In this document: positions 12,001 to 20,034 of the stretch, one piece after another
Numbering within the stretch: position 1 is the stretch's first letter
Layout: the number at the start of each line of letters is the position of its first letter
Source: Lujinxingia vulgaris
GTDB lineage: Bacteria > Myxococcota_A > Bradymonadia > Bradymonadales > Bradymonadaceae
Direction: 5' to 3'
NCBI RefSeq assembly: GCF_007997015.1
Contig: NZ_VOSM01000009.1
Coordinates: 143,345-207,344, forward strand
DNA: 64,000 nt
Notes under the pieces: model-generated
Seen by the model: the letters and a program-made list of their open reading frames with translations, nothing else
Databases searched by the model: none
Told to the model about the DNA's origin: nothing
Position numbers and translations under genes: made by a program

Positions 12001-13634
12001 GCCTCGGGCGGCGGGGTCTGCTGGCGCATCTCGGCATCCCACTCGCGCAGCCCCTTGATGAGCTCGTCGACCACCGACTCCAGCTCGATGAGAGCGTCGA
12101 TGATGCCGTCGCGTCGCAGGCGGATGGGCTGTTGAAAGGTCTGCTCGGCCTGATCGATGAGCGCGCTGCGCAGATCTTCGATATGGCCGCGCAGCCAGGC
12201 GTCGTCGAAGCGCGGTGCTTCAAGGCGTTGCCCGAGGTCGGTGGGTTCGAGAAGTTCAAACTCCTCAAGGCCCAACACCCGCTCATCGCGGCGCTCGTGG
12301 GAGGCGCGGCGGGCCTCTCCGGAGCGCTCCAGGCCAGTCTTCAAGAAGATCGGGCCCAGGCTCAAGTAGACGATCACCGTGGCCATCACCACGCTCTGAA
12401 ACGCCGGTCCCCACGCCGGGAAGTTCACCGCGACGACGCCGGCGAGCACCAGCACCACGGCGTCCTGCGCGATGAAGGCGGTGGGCAGATAATGCAGGCT
12501 CTGGCGGGTATCGACCGCCCGCGCGCAGACCCGGCGCGTGGCGAAGTAGAGCGCGCCCAGGCGCACCACCACCAGCACGAGGATCAGCGGCACATAGGCC
12601 GGCGCAGCCCGAAGATCGAGACCGGCGGCGACCGTGGCGAAGTAGATCACAAAGACCGGCAGCGCGACCTGCTCCAGGGCGCGCACAAGCTCGCGACCAC
12701 GCAGCGTGGCGTTTTGCACGAAGAAGCCCGCGACCAGAAAGATCAGCGTCGGCTCGGCGGCGACCCGCAGCGCGCTCAGGTACGCCAGCACCCCGCTGGC
12801 GAGCACCATCAACAAGAGGTAGGAGCGCACCCAGCGGGCGTAGGCGGCGATCGCAACGCCCAGCGCGAGGCCCAGGCCCAGCGAGAGGGCGAGCTCGGTG
12901 AGCAACGCCGGCACCATGCCCGCGAGCGAGCCGCCGGTGACGGGATCGGGGCTGGCGAGCAGGGTGGCGCCGGCCATCAGCGCGGCAAAGAACCCGAAGA
13001 TCAAAAACTCACCGGCCACCACCACGCTCAGCGCCGCGGTGGCCAGCGGCCCCCGGGCGCGGAGCTCCTGAATCAACGCGACGGTGATGGTCGGGCTAAG
13101 CCCGAAGGCCAGCACCCCAAAGAAGAGCGCGATGATGAGCTGCTGCGAAAGAGGCTCGGAGGCGAAGATGGCCAGGTGCGCGGGGAAGATGCGGGTGGTG
13201 AGCATCACCGCGATCACCGTGGTGGGGATCACCGCCAGCGCGATCGCCAGGGTAATCCGGGCCACCAGCCGGGCCTGCTCCCGAAGATCGGCCAGGCGCA
13301 ACTTCGCGCCGGCGAGCATCCCGATGAGCGCCACCACCAGGAGCTGCACCACGGCGAGCTCATCGATGAGGCGCGAGGAGATGATCGCCAGGGGGTAGGC
13401 GTCGGGCATCAGGCTGGAGAAGCTCGGTCCGAGGAGCACCCCGGCGCCGATGTAGCCGAGCAGCGAGGGGAGCCCCACCCGACGAAACGCCTCACCGGTG
13501 GCAAACGCCACAAGCACCATAAGCCCGACGGCGACCAGCCCGTCGCCGGCCATGGCAGCGGTGGCGCCCGGCCAGACCAGCTGAGCCAGGGTGAGCAGCG
13601 CGAGCACAATGGTAAGGGTCAGAAACTCTCGCAT
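9051..13634 (-). CDS. CPA2 antiporter-like membrane domain fused to helical region, AAA+ ATPase and winged helix
   Basis: 1527 residues with four parts. Residues 1 to about 430 form a 12-13 helix CPA2/Kef-type exchanger domain (GLPSLLGYIGAGVLLGPS near 54). About 440-1150 is a long charged, mostly helical cytoplasmic region rich in Arg, Glu and Gln. About 1165-1440 is an AAA+/ORC-like ATPase with Walker A GPRGSGKRT (Lys1212) and Walker B VIVVEDAQ (Glu1289-Asp1290). The last ~85 residues look like a winged helix (SPHQAHLIVGLSQESARAEL). The usual TM Asp of active antiporters seems replaced: the corresponding helix reads VVVAGEFLIFG. The ATG start overlaps the upstream stop (TGATG). I infer an ATPase-coupled ion sensor or regulated transporter; I know no named protein with this architecture. 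Confidence 0.8.
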   Translation of the reverse strand: MREFLTLTIVLALLTLAQLVWPGATAAMAGDGLVAVGLMVLVAFATGEAFRRVGLPSLLGYIGAGVLLGPSFSSLMPDAYPLAIISSRLIDELAVVQLLVVALIGMLAGAKLRLADLREQARLVARITLAIALAVIPTTVIAVMLTTRIFPAHLAIFASEPLSQQLIIALFFGVLAFGLSPTITVALIQELRARGPLATAALSVVVAGEFLIFGFFAALMAGATLLASPDPVTGGSLAGMVPALLTELALSLGLGLALGVAIAAYARWVRSYLLLMVLASGVLAYLSALRVAAEPTLIFLVAGFFVQNATLRGRELVRALEQVALPVFVIYFATVAAGLDLRAAPAYVPLILVLVVVRLGALYFATRRVCARAVDTRQSLHYLPTAFIAQDAVVLVLAGVVAVNFPAWGPAFQSVVMATVIVYLSLGPIFLKTGLERSGEARRASHERRDERVLGLEEFELLEPTDLGQRLEAPRFDDAWLRGHIEDLRSALIDQAEQTFQQPIRLRRDGIIDALIELESVVDELIKGLREWDAEMRQQTPPPEAGPRLEALRGVQRTYLAQVGQVYERLLQLEGAPLTPASVEAFLSAVRAMEDKQTLYRIEREPALEQVEPSDAPWLRALKWGRRVRRRVLGAGYRNVPVGRLWSYHMELSLPVQLLRVTPPVAAQYEELWRALWQHLREVDRFLESLAEASATERDASNPPAEPDPVSGSPADETSPNAASVEARIAAFYADFSESHAELAHQTRRSAEVGLKGYGQSLEQSYHAFVRGVALAGTSQLPALVYRPSSRFASARRASSQLGDRLARQHQIIEGYRGWLKLDHQVSEFVQWSQGTRLAAERAARQTLGAGMEPLEALEQQLEELHDRARRAPLDWELAYTSELRPLLLRARRAQELRLARVRQGRYTRQLLELVEARVEQLPATIAVLSADPRRAIVAGAQHYELPLRRWVSSQVSRELALRVVDFNERAATRQEERHTLLGAIEQLLEFHLVTARRQRTRSPGNGEEGEGAPVPADLAGGEEGAGVQGIERALRALTSLRERISRDEEELVAWLISEWDRLMTRAFEPIEERRLGELQRELARQGAASFVARGESLAGELLEPLARHLGAARARAARWSDELGEELRTLLGASTLPADDAARRRALLADEPVAHSRAPSVYRRLFVPSPLDIPDFYRERGVEEQLLASARRWATGAEEVALIRGPRGSGKRTLARHLVPARIYGVVPDLREESVVTLSLSSVAREEPALSRAIVEGLGIQGAATRSFDDLRQYLQRGELRRRVIVVEDAQRLVLRTEVGVALTERFFNLVADSAQTIFWVLLMDEASADFAASHLNLDRVVTTTVSLPPADGAWLEAMILARHRVSGFGLSFEPQPRGRLERLARLQLRTPAPELVQREFFEALAAHARHNPRAALLWWLRAVRPDPGDDARLLVSPLCGAPLPVLDALSLEQRLLLAAITLHGSLSPHQAHLIVGLSQESARAELDALRRKGYLETLADNPDELQLRPGADAAIADALCRQNLI

Positions 13635-14992
13635 CAGCGCCCCTCCTGCCAGCTTCCCCAGGGGGAGTGCGAGCGACGCTCGGCGTCGACCTCGGAGATA
13701 TCAATGAGCCAGCCGCGCAAAAACACCCAGGCCAGCAAGTCGGCCAGAAAGAGCGCGAGCACAAGCGCCGAGATCATCGGGGCAACGGCGGGCTCGGCGG
13801 GCAAGGCGTGGATCAGGTCGATGACGATGGCCGCGCCCAGCGCGCCCGGCGCCCAGAGCGCGCGGTGAGTGCCCGGCTCGGGGCGAAGTCCGCGCAGCCT
13901 GGGGCGATACGCCACCTCCCCGAGCATGCGGCCCACATAACGTAGCAGCACAAAACTCGCCGCGGCGCCCCAGACCCAGGCAGAGCTTCCGCCGGCCCAT
14001 AACGTGCCGGCAAAAAAGAGGGTGAGCACGTAGAGGGGGGCACTCATCGTATCGAGAACTTTTGTCAGCCGCAGCGATTCGGAGCTCATCGCGGCCATAA
14101 TGACGCCGGCGATCACGTTGACCAGGACCACCGAGAGGTTGGCCGCCCAGGCCACTGCGCTGAGGGTGACGCCAACGCCGAGCGCGATCGAGATCATGCG
14201 ATCATCGTCGGGGCGCCCCTGCAGGAGTGCGCCGGCCAGACCCCCGGCAAGCCCTCCCAGGCCCAGATGCATGGCGAGGCCGATCAGCGGGGTGGCGTTC
14301 TGCGGGAGGCCCGCGACGGGGGCCTGGCGCCACGTGAAAAAGACCAGCAGCCCGAGCAAAGCTGCCGGCATGCACACCCGGGTCAGCCGTGCGGCGCGCG
14401 AGGCCGCCGCGGCGTTGACCCCCAGCGAGGAGGTGAGGCGTTGGAGTTGGTCGTCGTCGGCGGTGAGCGCCAGCACGCCCAGGGCGGCCAGCGCCGGCCA
14501 CCAGGCGTCGACGATCTGCGGGGGCGCGCTCCAGCGCAGGAGCGCCATGGGCAGCGCGATCATCACCAGCGCTCCCACCGCGGAGATGACCGCGCCCAGC
14601 TTGAGATCCGCCCCGCCGACCTCGCGAAGCTCGGCCGGGCTTAAGCGAAGCCCCGCCGAGAGCGCCACTGCCCCCACGGTGAGCGCCATCATCGGTTCGA
14701 GTACCGGGAGGGCCACGTCACGGAGCAGCCCGCCCACGGGCACCAGGAGCGCCCCCAGGGCCACATAATGCGCGCCGGTGACCACGCCGCTTCGACGTCC
14801 GAGGAGCCCTGGCGAGAGGTAGGCCAGAAGCGTGGCGCAGGCCACAAACCCCAGGCCCACCAGCACCTGGAGGGTCGAGCCCCTGGCGAGCACCATCGCT
14901 GCGCCGGCGTCGGCGGCGTGCGCGGCTTCCACCCACGCCATCATTATGAGCACGCTCATCAAAACGGCCGTGCTCTTCCATCGCTTCGACAT
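13634..14992 (-). CDS. Second CPA2 antiporter-like membrane protein
   Basis: 452 residues, with an N-terminal signal-like segment (hydrophobic core, then VEAAHA) and about 12 TM helices in the CPA2/Kef arrangement; LVPVGGLLRDVALPVLEPMM fits the second helical hairpin. The helix that normally carries the ion-binding Asp pair shows only ARLTRVCMPAALLGLL, so transport may be lost or altered. The stop overlaps the start of the antiporter-AAA fusion by one base, implying a stable stoichiometric pair, perhaps a heterodimer as CPA exchangers are dimeric. It diverges from the CPA2-USP-EIIA-like gene at 15275; the 282 bases between them hold no repeat or strong hairpin that I can see. Confidence 0.75.
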   Translation of the reverse strand: MSKRWKSTAVLMSVLIMMAWVEAAHAADAGAAMVLARGSTLQVLVGLGFVACATLLAYLSPGLLGRRSGVVTGAHYVALGALLVPVGGLLRDVALPVLEPMMALTVGAVALSAGLRLSPAELREVGGADLKLGAVISAVGALVMIALPMALLRWSAPPQIVDAWWPALAALGVLALTADDDQLQRLTSSLGVNAAAASRAARLTRVCMPAALLGLLVFFTWRQAPVAGLPQNATPLIGLAMHLGLGGLAGGLAGALLQGRPDDDRMISIALGVGVTLSAVAWAANLSVVLVNVIAGVIMAAMSSESLRLTKVLDTMSAPLYVLTLFFAGTLWAGGSSAWVWGAAASFVLLRYVGRMLGEVAYRPRLRGLRPEPGTHRALWAPGALGAAIVIDLIHALPAEPAVAPMISALVLALFLADLLAWVFLRGWLIDISEVDAERRSHSPWGSWQEGR

Positions 14993-15274
14993 AGCATCCT
15001 TTCGCGGCGGGGGAGTCGCCGCAGTGCCGCGCGATCCTCGCCAGAACCATTCATCATCTGTGCCGGGTGGCGCCGGCGGAACTAAAAGGCCCGGCGCCGC
15101 CGCTTATGTTCCTTATCTCGAAAGCCGGCCGGCGATGCACTTCTTGATTGACCCCAGACCTGAAAAAACGGCCCAATACCGGCGCGACGCGTCCCCGGGT
15201 AAGGCCTGGCGAGCGCGCTCGACGTGAGGTCTGCGTCTCTACGATCTGCCCCGGATGCCCCTGAGGATGATGTC

Positions 15275-17866
15275 ATGAACGATCTTCTCCACCACTTTGA
15301 GACCCCCTTTACCGATCCGGTGCTGATCTTTGCGGTGGTCATGCTGATGCTGCTGGTGGCGCCGCTGGCGGTGAGAAAGATGCGGCTTCCGGAGATCATC
15401 GGACTCTTGATGGCCGGGGTCATCGCCGGGCCCAACGCCCTGGGGCTCCTGGAGCGCGACGCCACCTTCCAGCTCCTGGGCACGGTGGGTCTGCTCTACA
15501 TTATGTTCACCGCCGGGCTGGAGATCGATCTTAATCGCTTTGCGAAGTATCGAAACCACAGCCTGGTCTTCGGGGTGCTGACCTTTCTGGTGCCGCAGAC
15601 GATCGGGACGCTGGCCGGGATGTATATTCTGGGGCTGGAGTTCATGGTGGCGATTCTGCTGGCGAGTATGTTCGCCTCGCACACGCTGTTGGCCTACCCG
15701 GTGACAAGCCGGCTGGGGGTGAGCAAATCCAACGCGGTCACAGCCACGGTGGGGGGCACGGTGATCACCGACACCGCCGCGCTTCTGGTGCTGGCGGTGG
15801 TGATGGGATCGACGCGCGGATCACTGGATATGAACTTCTGGCTGACCCTGGTGATCGGCCTTGGCATCTACGTGGCGCTGGTCTTCTGGAGCATCCCGAG
15901 GGTGGGACGCTGGTTCTTTCGCAAGGTGGGCAGTGAGGGGGTCGTCGAGTACGTCTTTGTGTTGGCGGTGGTGTTTCTGGCGGCCTTTCTGGCGGAGCTT
16001 GCCGGGGTGGAGGCCATCATCGGGGCGTTTATGGCAGGGCTTGCGCTCAACCGGCTCATCCCCGAGTCTAGCACGCTGATGAACCGCATTGAGTTTGTAG
16101 GAAACGCCCTCTTCATTCCCTTCTTTTTGATCTCGGTGGGGATGCTGGTGGACGTGCGGGTGCTCTTCAGCGGGGCGGACGCCCTCATCGTCGCCGCGAC
16201 CATGGTTGGTGCCGCGCTCTTCTCCAAATGGCTCGCCGCGCTGCTCACGCAGAAGCTGCTCGGCTACAGCCGCGATGAGGCGATGGTGATCTTCGGGCTC
16301 TCGGCGGCCCAGGCCGCTGCGACGCTGGCGGTGGTGCTGGTGGCCTTTGATGTGGGGCTTTTTGATGAGGCGGTGCTCAACGGCACGATCGTGATGATCG
16401 CGGTGACGTGTTTTGTCTCACCGATGGTCACCGAGCGTTTCGGGCGCAAGATGGCGCTGGCTCAGGAGGAGCAAGGCGGCAGTGGCGAAGATGAAGCGCC
16501 GCAGCGTTTTCTGGTGCCCCTGGCCAACGCCGCGCACGCCCAGGCGCTGCTCGACTTTACCTTTCTGGTGCGCGAGCACGGCTCGGAGGAGCCGGTCTTT
16601 CCACTCTCGGTTGTGCCCGAGGAGGGAGACACCGCCCAGGCGATTGCGAGCGCCGAGCGCATGCTCTCGGCGGCGGTGGTGCACGGGGCCTCGGCCGAGG
16701 TGCCGGTGGTGCCGGTGACGCGGGTGGCCCATAACCTGGCCTCGGGCATCGCGCGCGCGGTGATGGAGCGGCGCGTCTCCGATCTGGTGGTGGGTTGGAG
16801 CGGCCCCGATCTTTCGAGCTCGAAGGCCCGCCGCGCGAACTTCGGCGTGGTCACCGATCAGCTCCTGGCCCAGACCGAGCAGCAGGTCTTCATCAACCAC
16901 CTCACCCAGCCGATCAACACCGTCAAGCGGGTGATCGTCGTCTTTCCGCCGCTGATCGAATACCACCCGGGCTACACCCGCGCGCTGCGCGACATCAAGC
17001 GGCTGACCAACGCGATGGGGGCGCTGCTCACCGGGCTCTGCCTCAAGGATGAGATGCGCCGGATTCGGGGGCGTTTTGATACGATCAAACCCGAGATCGC
17101 CTCGTCTTTTGTGGGCTTTAATACCATGGAAGATCTGGTGGCGACGCTGCAGCGCCGCGTCGAAGAGCACGATCTGCTGATCTTCTTGAGCGCGCGCCGC
17201 GGCACCCTGCCCTGGTCGCCGGAGCTCGAAGCCCTGCCGGGGCGTCTGGACGCGCTGGCCGACTACTCGATGAGCTTTCTCTTTCTCTCGGACATCGACG
17301 AGGCGCAGCTTCCGGTCACCGCCGAAGAGGAGGGGCTGGCCGAGGCGTTTAAGTTGCGGCGAGTGCGCGTGGCGATGGAGGAGCCCGAGGAACGCGAGGC
17401 GTTGAAGACGTTGTTGGTCGGCTACTTCGGCGAGGAGCGCGCCGAGACCTACTGTGAGGAGGTGGTCGATGCGCTCTTGCGCGACGATCCGGGCTTCTCG
17501 CGGGAGCTCATCGACGGGGTGATGCTGGTCAACGCGCGCAGTGAGCATGTGCACCGCCCGCTTGTGTTTGCGGCCACGCGCCGCGAGGGCTTTGAGACGC
17601 AGGCGCGCGCCGGATCGCCGGTGTATCTGATGCTGGTGGCGGTCAGCCCGCAGGAGAGTTCTTTGCAGGAGCACCTGGGGCTTTTCTCGGAGCTCGGAGC
17701 GCTGGCCACCCGGGTGGTCGACGCGCAGGCGCTGGCGCGCCTGGAGACGCCCACCGAAGTGCTCGAAGAGCTCAAACGGCTGGCGCGCGACCCGCAGACC
17801 GTCTTCCCGGACGCGCGGGATGGGGCGCTGGATCTAAGCCTGACGCGCAGCGACCTCCCCGGGTAA
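15275..17866 (+). CDS. CPA2 cation:proton antiporter with USP-like and EIIA-like cytoplasmic domains
   Basis: 863 residues from ATG 15275, which has GAGG about 9 bases upstream; an earlier in-frame start adds 17 unlikely residues. Residues 1 to about 395 form a CPA2 exchanger with 12 helices and a candidate ion-binding Asp166 in VITDTAALLVLA. About 415-690 resembles tandem universal-stress-protein folds. About 700-855 resembles a fructose-type PTS EIIA domain: DGVMLVNARSEHVHRP, then SSLQEHLGLFSELGAL. The EIIA phospho-histidine position (normally in a PHAR motif) is Asn753 here, so the domain should not be phosphorylatable. Family knowledge predicts Na+ or K+/H+ exchange controlled by nucleotide-binding USP domains. 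Unlike the two antiporter-like proteins encoded divergently beside it, it keeps a plausible catalytic Asp. Confidence 0.85.
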   Translation: MNDLLHHFETPFTDPVLIFAVVMLMLLVAPLAVRKMRLPEIIGLLMAGVIAGPNALGLLERDATFQLLGTVGLLYIMFTAGLEIDLNRFAKYRNHSLVFGVLTFLVPQTIGTLAGMYILGLEFMVAILLASMFASHTLLAYPVTSRLGVSKSNAVTATVGGTVITDTAALLVLAVVMGSTRGSLDMNFWLTLVIGLGIYVALVFWSIPRVGRWFFRKVGSEGVVEYVFVLAVVFLAAFLAELAGVEAIIGAFMAGLALNRLIPESSTLMNRIEFVGNALFIPFFLISVGMLVDVRVLFSGADALIVAATMVGAALFSKWLAALLTQKLLGYSRDEAMVIFGLSAAQAAATLAVVLVAFDVGLFDEAVLNGTIVMIAVTCFVSPMVTERFGRKMALAQEEQGGSGEDEAPQRFLVPLANAAHAQALLDFTFLVREHGSEEPVFPLSVVPEEGDTAQAIASAERMLSAAVVHGASAEVPVVPVTRVAHNLASGIARAVMERRVSDLVVGWSGPDLSSSKARRANFGVVTDQLLAQTEQQVFINHLTQPINTVKRVIVVFPPLIEYHPGYTRALRDIKRLTNAMGALLTGLCLKDEMRRIRGRFDTIKPEIASSFVGFNTMEDLVATLQRRVEEHDLLIFLSARRGTLPWSPELEALPGRLDALADYSMSFLFLSDIDEAQLPVTAEEEGLAEAFKLRRVRVAMEEPEEREALKTLLVGYFGEERAETYCEEVVDALLRDDPGFSRELIDGVMLVNARSEHVHRPLVFAATRREGFETQARAGSPVYLMLVAVSPQESSLQEHLGLFSELGALATRVVDAQALARLETPTEVLEELKRLARDPQTVFPDARDGALDLSLTRSDLPG

Positions 17867-17989
17867 CTCGCCACGCCCCACGCTCGACCTGCATCTTTTG
17901 AGAGGGTAACTCGCAACGCCCCACGCCCGGCCTGCATCTTTTGAGAGGGTAACTCGCAACGCCCCACGCCCGGCCTGCATCTTTTGAGA
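17861..17989. repeat. 43-bp tandem repeat, three copies
   Basis: Three head-to-tail copies start at 17861, 17904 and 17947, each 43 bp and each beginning GGGTAACTCGC. Copies 2 and 3 are nearly identical and copy 1 has a few changes. The first copy includes the stop codon of the antiporter gene. The unit contains CGCCCGGCCTGCA, related to the core of the 43-bp array at 43.0-43.3 kb. The period is not a multiple of three and the copies are contiguous, so the array is neither coding nor CRISPR-like. Confidence 0.9.
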
Positions 17990-18066
17990 GGGTCGTTTGC
18001 ACCTCAGCGCCCGCTGCGCCCTTGCACACGCCCCACACCACCCAAAAGCCGAACTTTTACAAACAC

Positions 18067-19215
18067 TTAGAAACGACCACGCACGCACATTGAGGCCGGC
18101 CCCACGCCCAACGCCAGCGCGGGCTCATCGTCGCCGCGCGCCGATGAGACAATAAGCCAGCCAAGGCCCAGCGCGCTGGCCCCCGCCCCCACGCCCAGCA
18201 GCACCCACTGCGCGCTCTCATAGCTCTCGCCACGGCCGATAAGCTCCTCGTAGCGGGAGGGGGTCATGGTGCCGGCAGCGTTCTCGGTGGCGATGTCGTC
18301 CTCGATGCCGCGCATCGACACGACCATCGCGCCGGCGCCGCCCAGCGCCACCACTCCCACGCCCAGTGAGGAGTAGGCGCCCAGGCGCGAGCGCTTGCGG
18401 GGGGCGATCGGCGGCGCGATGGCCGCCACCCCGCGCTCCGGCCGCTCCTCGGCAACCGGACCCGCACCACCGAGCTGCGGCTGCACCGAGGGCGACGTCG
18501 CCGCGGCCCGCTGCTCGGTGGAGGCCGCCACCGCAGGAGCCGCGCTCACCTCGATGATCACCGGATCGCCCACGCCCAGCGCAACTTCTTCGACATAGGG
18601 CCGGGCGCCGGCGCGCTCAACCTCCACCCGGTAGCGCCCCTCGGGGAGCCCCTGGCGGGTGACCTGGCCATGCCCCACGATCACGCCGTCGATGCGAATG
18701 GCGTCGCCCTCCCCGGGCGCGCGAACCTCCAGGTGTGTCGTCATCTCAGCGGCGATTTCGCCAAAAACCCCTTCGATTTCTCGCCGAAACGCGAGCACCG
18801 GGTCGTCGCCGCTAAGCTCGCGTTGCACCTCCATCGCGACGCCGCTGCGGAGGCGATCAAAGATCGCCACGCTGACCACAAGCCCGCCGTCGCGACGGCG
18901 CACATCGCCCGAGATCAGCACCCGGGCATCGTTAAACTCGGCCATCTGCTCCAGACACGTCCGCGCATCGGGCTCACAGCCCAGCACCACCGCGGTCTCC
19001 TCGCGCTGCAAAGGGGTGGCGTTGACCACCTCAAAGGCCCCGACCTGCAAGGCCTGGTTTCGCAGCACCGCGCTCAGGTTGCTCAAGAGCGCCGGATCGA
19101 CGCCGGCGCCTTCAAGCTCAAAGACCACCGCCTCGACCGGCTGGGCCGCAGCGGTGCCTGCCCCCACCATCATCGTCATCAGGAGCGCGAGGGCTCCGAG
19201 CACAGCACATCTCAT
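18067..19215 (-). CDS. Exported PEGA-like protein with C-terminal TM segments
   Basis: 382 residues with a Sec signal peptide (cleavage near GTAAA/QPVEA). Residues about 25-165 resemble the N-terminal domain of myxobacterial proteins that assign an activity value from a gene list (pattern FEVVNATPLQ, then CxxDxxTCLEQMAE). About 170-225 fits a PEGA domain (IRIDGVIVGHGQVTRQGLPEGRYRVEVE). A Pro/Ala linker and two hydrophobic C-terminal segments follow. Proteins of this layout are common in Myxococcota and are presumably periplasmic or envelope-anchored; their role is not established. The 111 bases to the next gene upstream are GC-rich and palindromic, with no clear terminator. Confidence 0.72.
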   Translation of the reverse strand: MRCAVLGALALLMTMMVGAGTAAAQPVEAVVFELEGAGVDPALLSNLSAVLRNQALQVGAFEVVNATPLQREETAVVLGCEPDARTCLEQMAEFNDARVLISGDVRRRDGGLVVSVAIFDRLRSGVAMEVQRELSGDDPVLAFRREIEGVFGEIAAEMTTHLEVRAPGEGDAIRIDGVIVGHGQVTRQGLPEGRYRVEVERAGARPYVEEVALGVGDPVIIEVSAAPAVAASTEQRAAATSPSVQPQLGGAGPVAEERPERGVAAIAPPIAPRKRSRLGAYSSLGVGVVALGGAGAMVVSMRGIEDDIATENAAGTMTPSRYEELIGRGESYESAQWVLLGVGAGASALGLGWLIVSSARGDDEPALALGVGPASMCVRGRF

Positions 19216-19326
19216 AGACTCACTCCCCGGCCGCGGCCTGCGCGGCCAACGGTCGCGGCCGCGGCGATGGTTAAGCTGCGGCCTTCGGTACCTTTGACGT
19301 TCGGGGAGTATAGAGGGAGCCGGCGC

Positions 19327-20034
19327 TCAGTGCATGCGCCAATCGCCGAAGGGTCGGCCGAAGTTCTCGCGGTTCTGCTCACCGTAGAGTGGCGAGCCGG
19401 CCGGCGGGGTGTAGGGCTCTCCCCAGACCGCGCCCGGGGCCAGGAGTTCGCCATCAGAGGTGCGCAGCTCCACGGGCTTGCCGCGCATCGCGCTCAACCA
19501 GGGCGCGCGCTCACCGCGGTTGGTCGTGGGGTTGTTGCGGGCGTGCTCCAGGGCGCGGGCCAGATCGTCGTCCTTCTCGGCCATCGCCTCCAGGGTTTGC
19601 GCCCGGGCGATCTCGCGGGCCGCCAGATCCGGGGCGGCTTGGTAGTCGATCACGAGCTGCCCGTGGCGGCCGGCGATCGTGTAGAACTCCAGCGATGGCG
19701 AGTGCGGGCGAAGCGGCAACACCCGCACCCTGCCCGACATCTCGACGTACTCGTAGTCGACCAGGCGCGAGCGGAAAAACGCGCTGAGTTCCTCGACGGT
19801 CATGCGCGTATGCACGGTGACCAACGTCTCGGAGATCTCCAGCCGGTCGGTGTAGTCCGGAGGCAGCGGAAGTCCAAAGACCTCGCGAGGCTCGGCCTCC
19901 ACCTTCGATTCGGAGGCGCGCGAAGTCTTCTGCTCGCGCTCCTCGCCGGGGGTCTGCTTCTCCTCGTCGCGGCAGGCCGCCGCGACAAGGAGAAACATAC
20001 ATGCGATGAGAAGTCGTCTCAGGTGCAGTCGCAT
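19327..20034 (-). CDS. Lipoprotein encoded at the end of the pilin/PilY1 operon
   Basis: 235 residues. Lipobox VAAAC (Cys near 21) is followed by a charged linker and a folded part beginning LPLPPDYTDRLE. The start overlaps the pilY1 stop by one base (TGATG), so it is almost certainly translated with PilY1. No family is recognised. The position suggests an outer-membrane accessory factor for the pilus tip complex or its secretion, which is inference. The last 30 residues are proline- and glycine-rich. Confidence 0.75.
   Translation of the reverse strand: MRLHLRRLLIACMFLLVAAACRDEEKQTPGEEREQKTSRASESKVEAEPREVFGLPLPPDYTDRLEISETLVTVHTRMTVEELSAFFRSRLVDYEYVEMSGRVRVLPLRPHSPSLEFYTIAGRHGQLVIDYQAAPDLAAREIARAQTLEAMAEKDDDLARALEHARNNPTTNRGERAPWLSAMRGKPVELRTSDGELLAPGAVWGEPYTPPAGSPLYGEQNRENFGRPFGDWRMH

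Noticed and set aside
11400..13868. Very long plus-strand open frame (over 800 codons)
   Set aside because: It lies antisense to the antiporter-AAA gene, reads as His/Gly/Arg-rich nonsense and results from high GC on the opposite strand.
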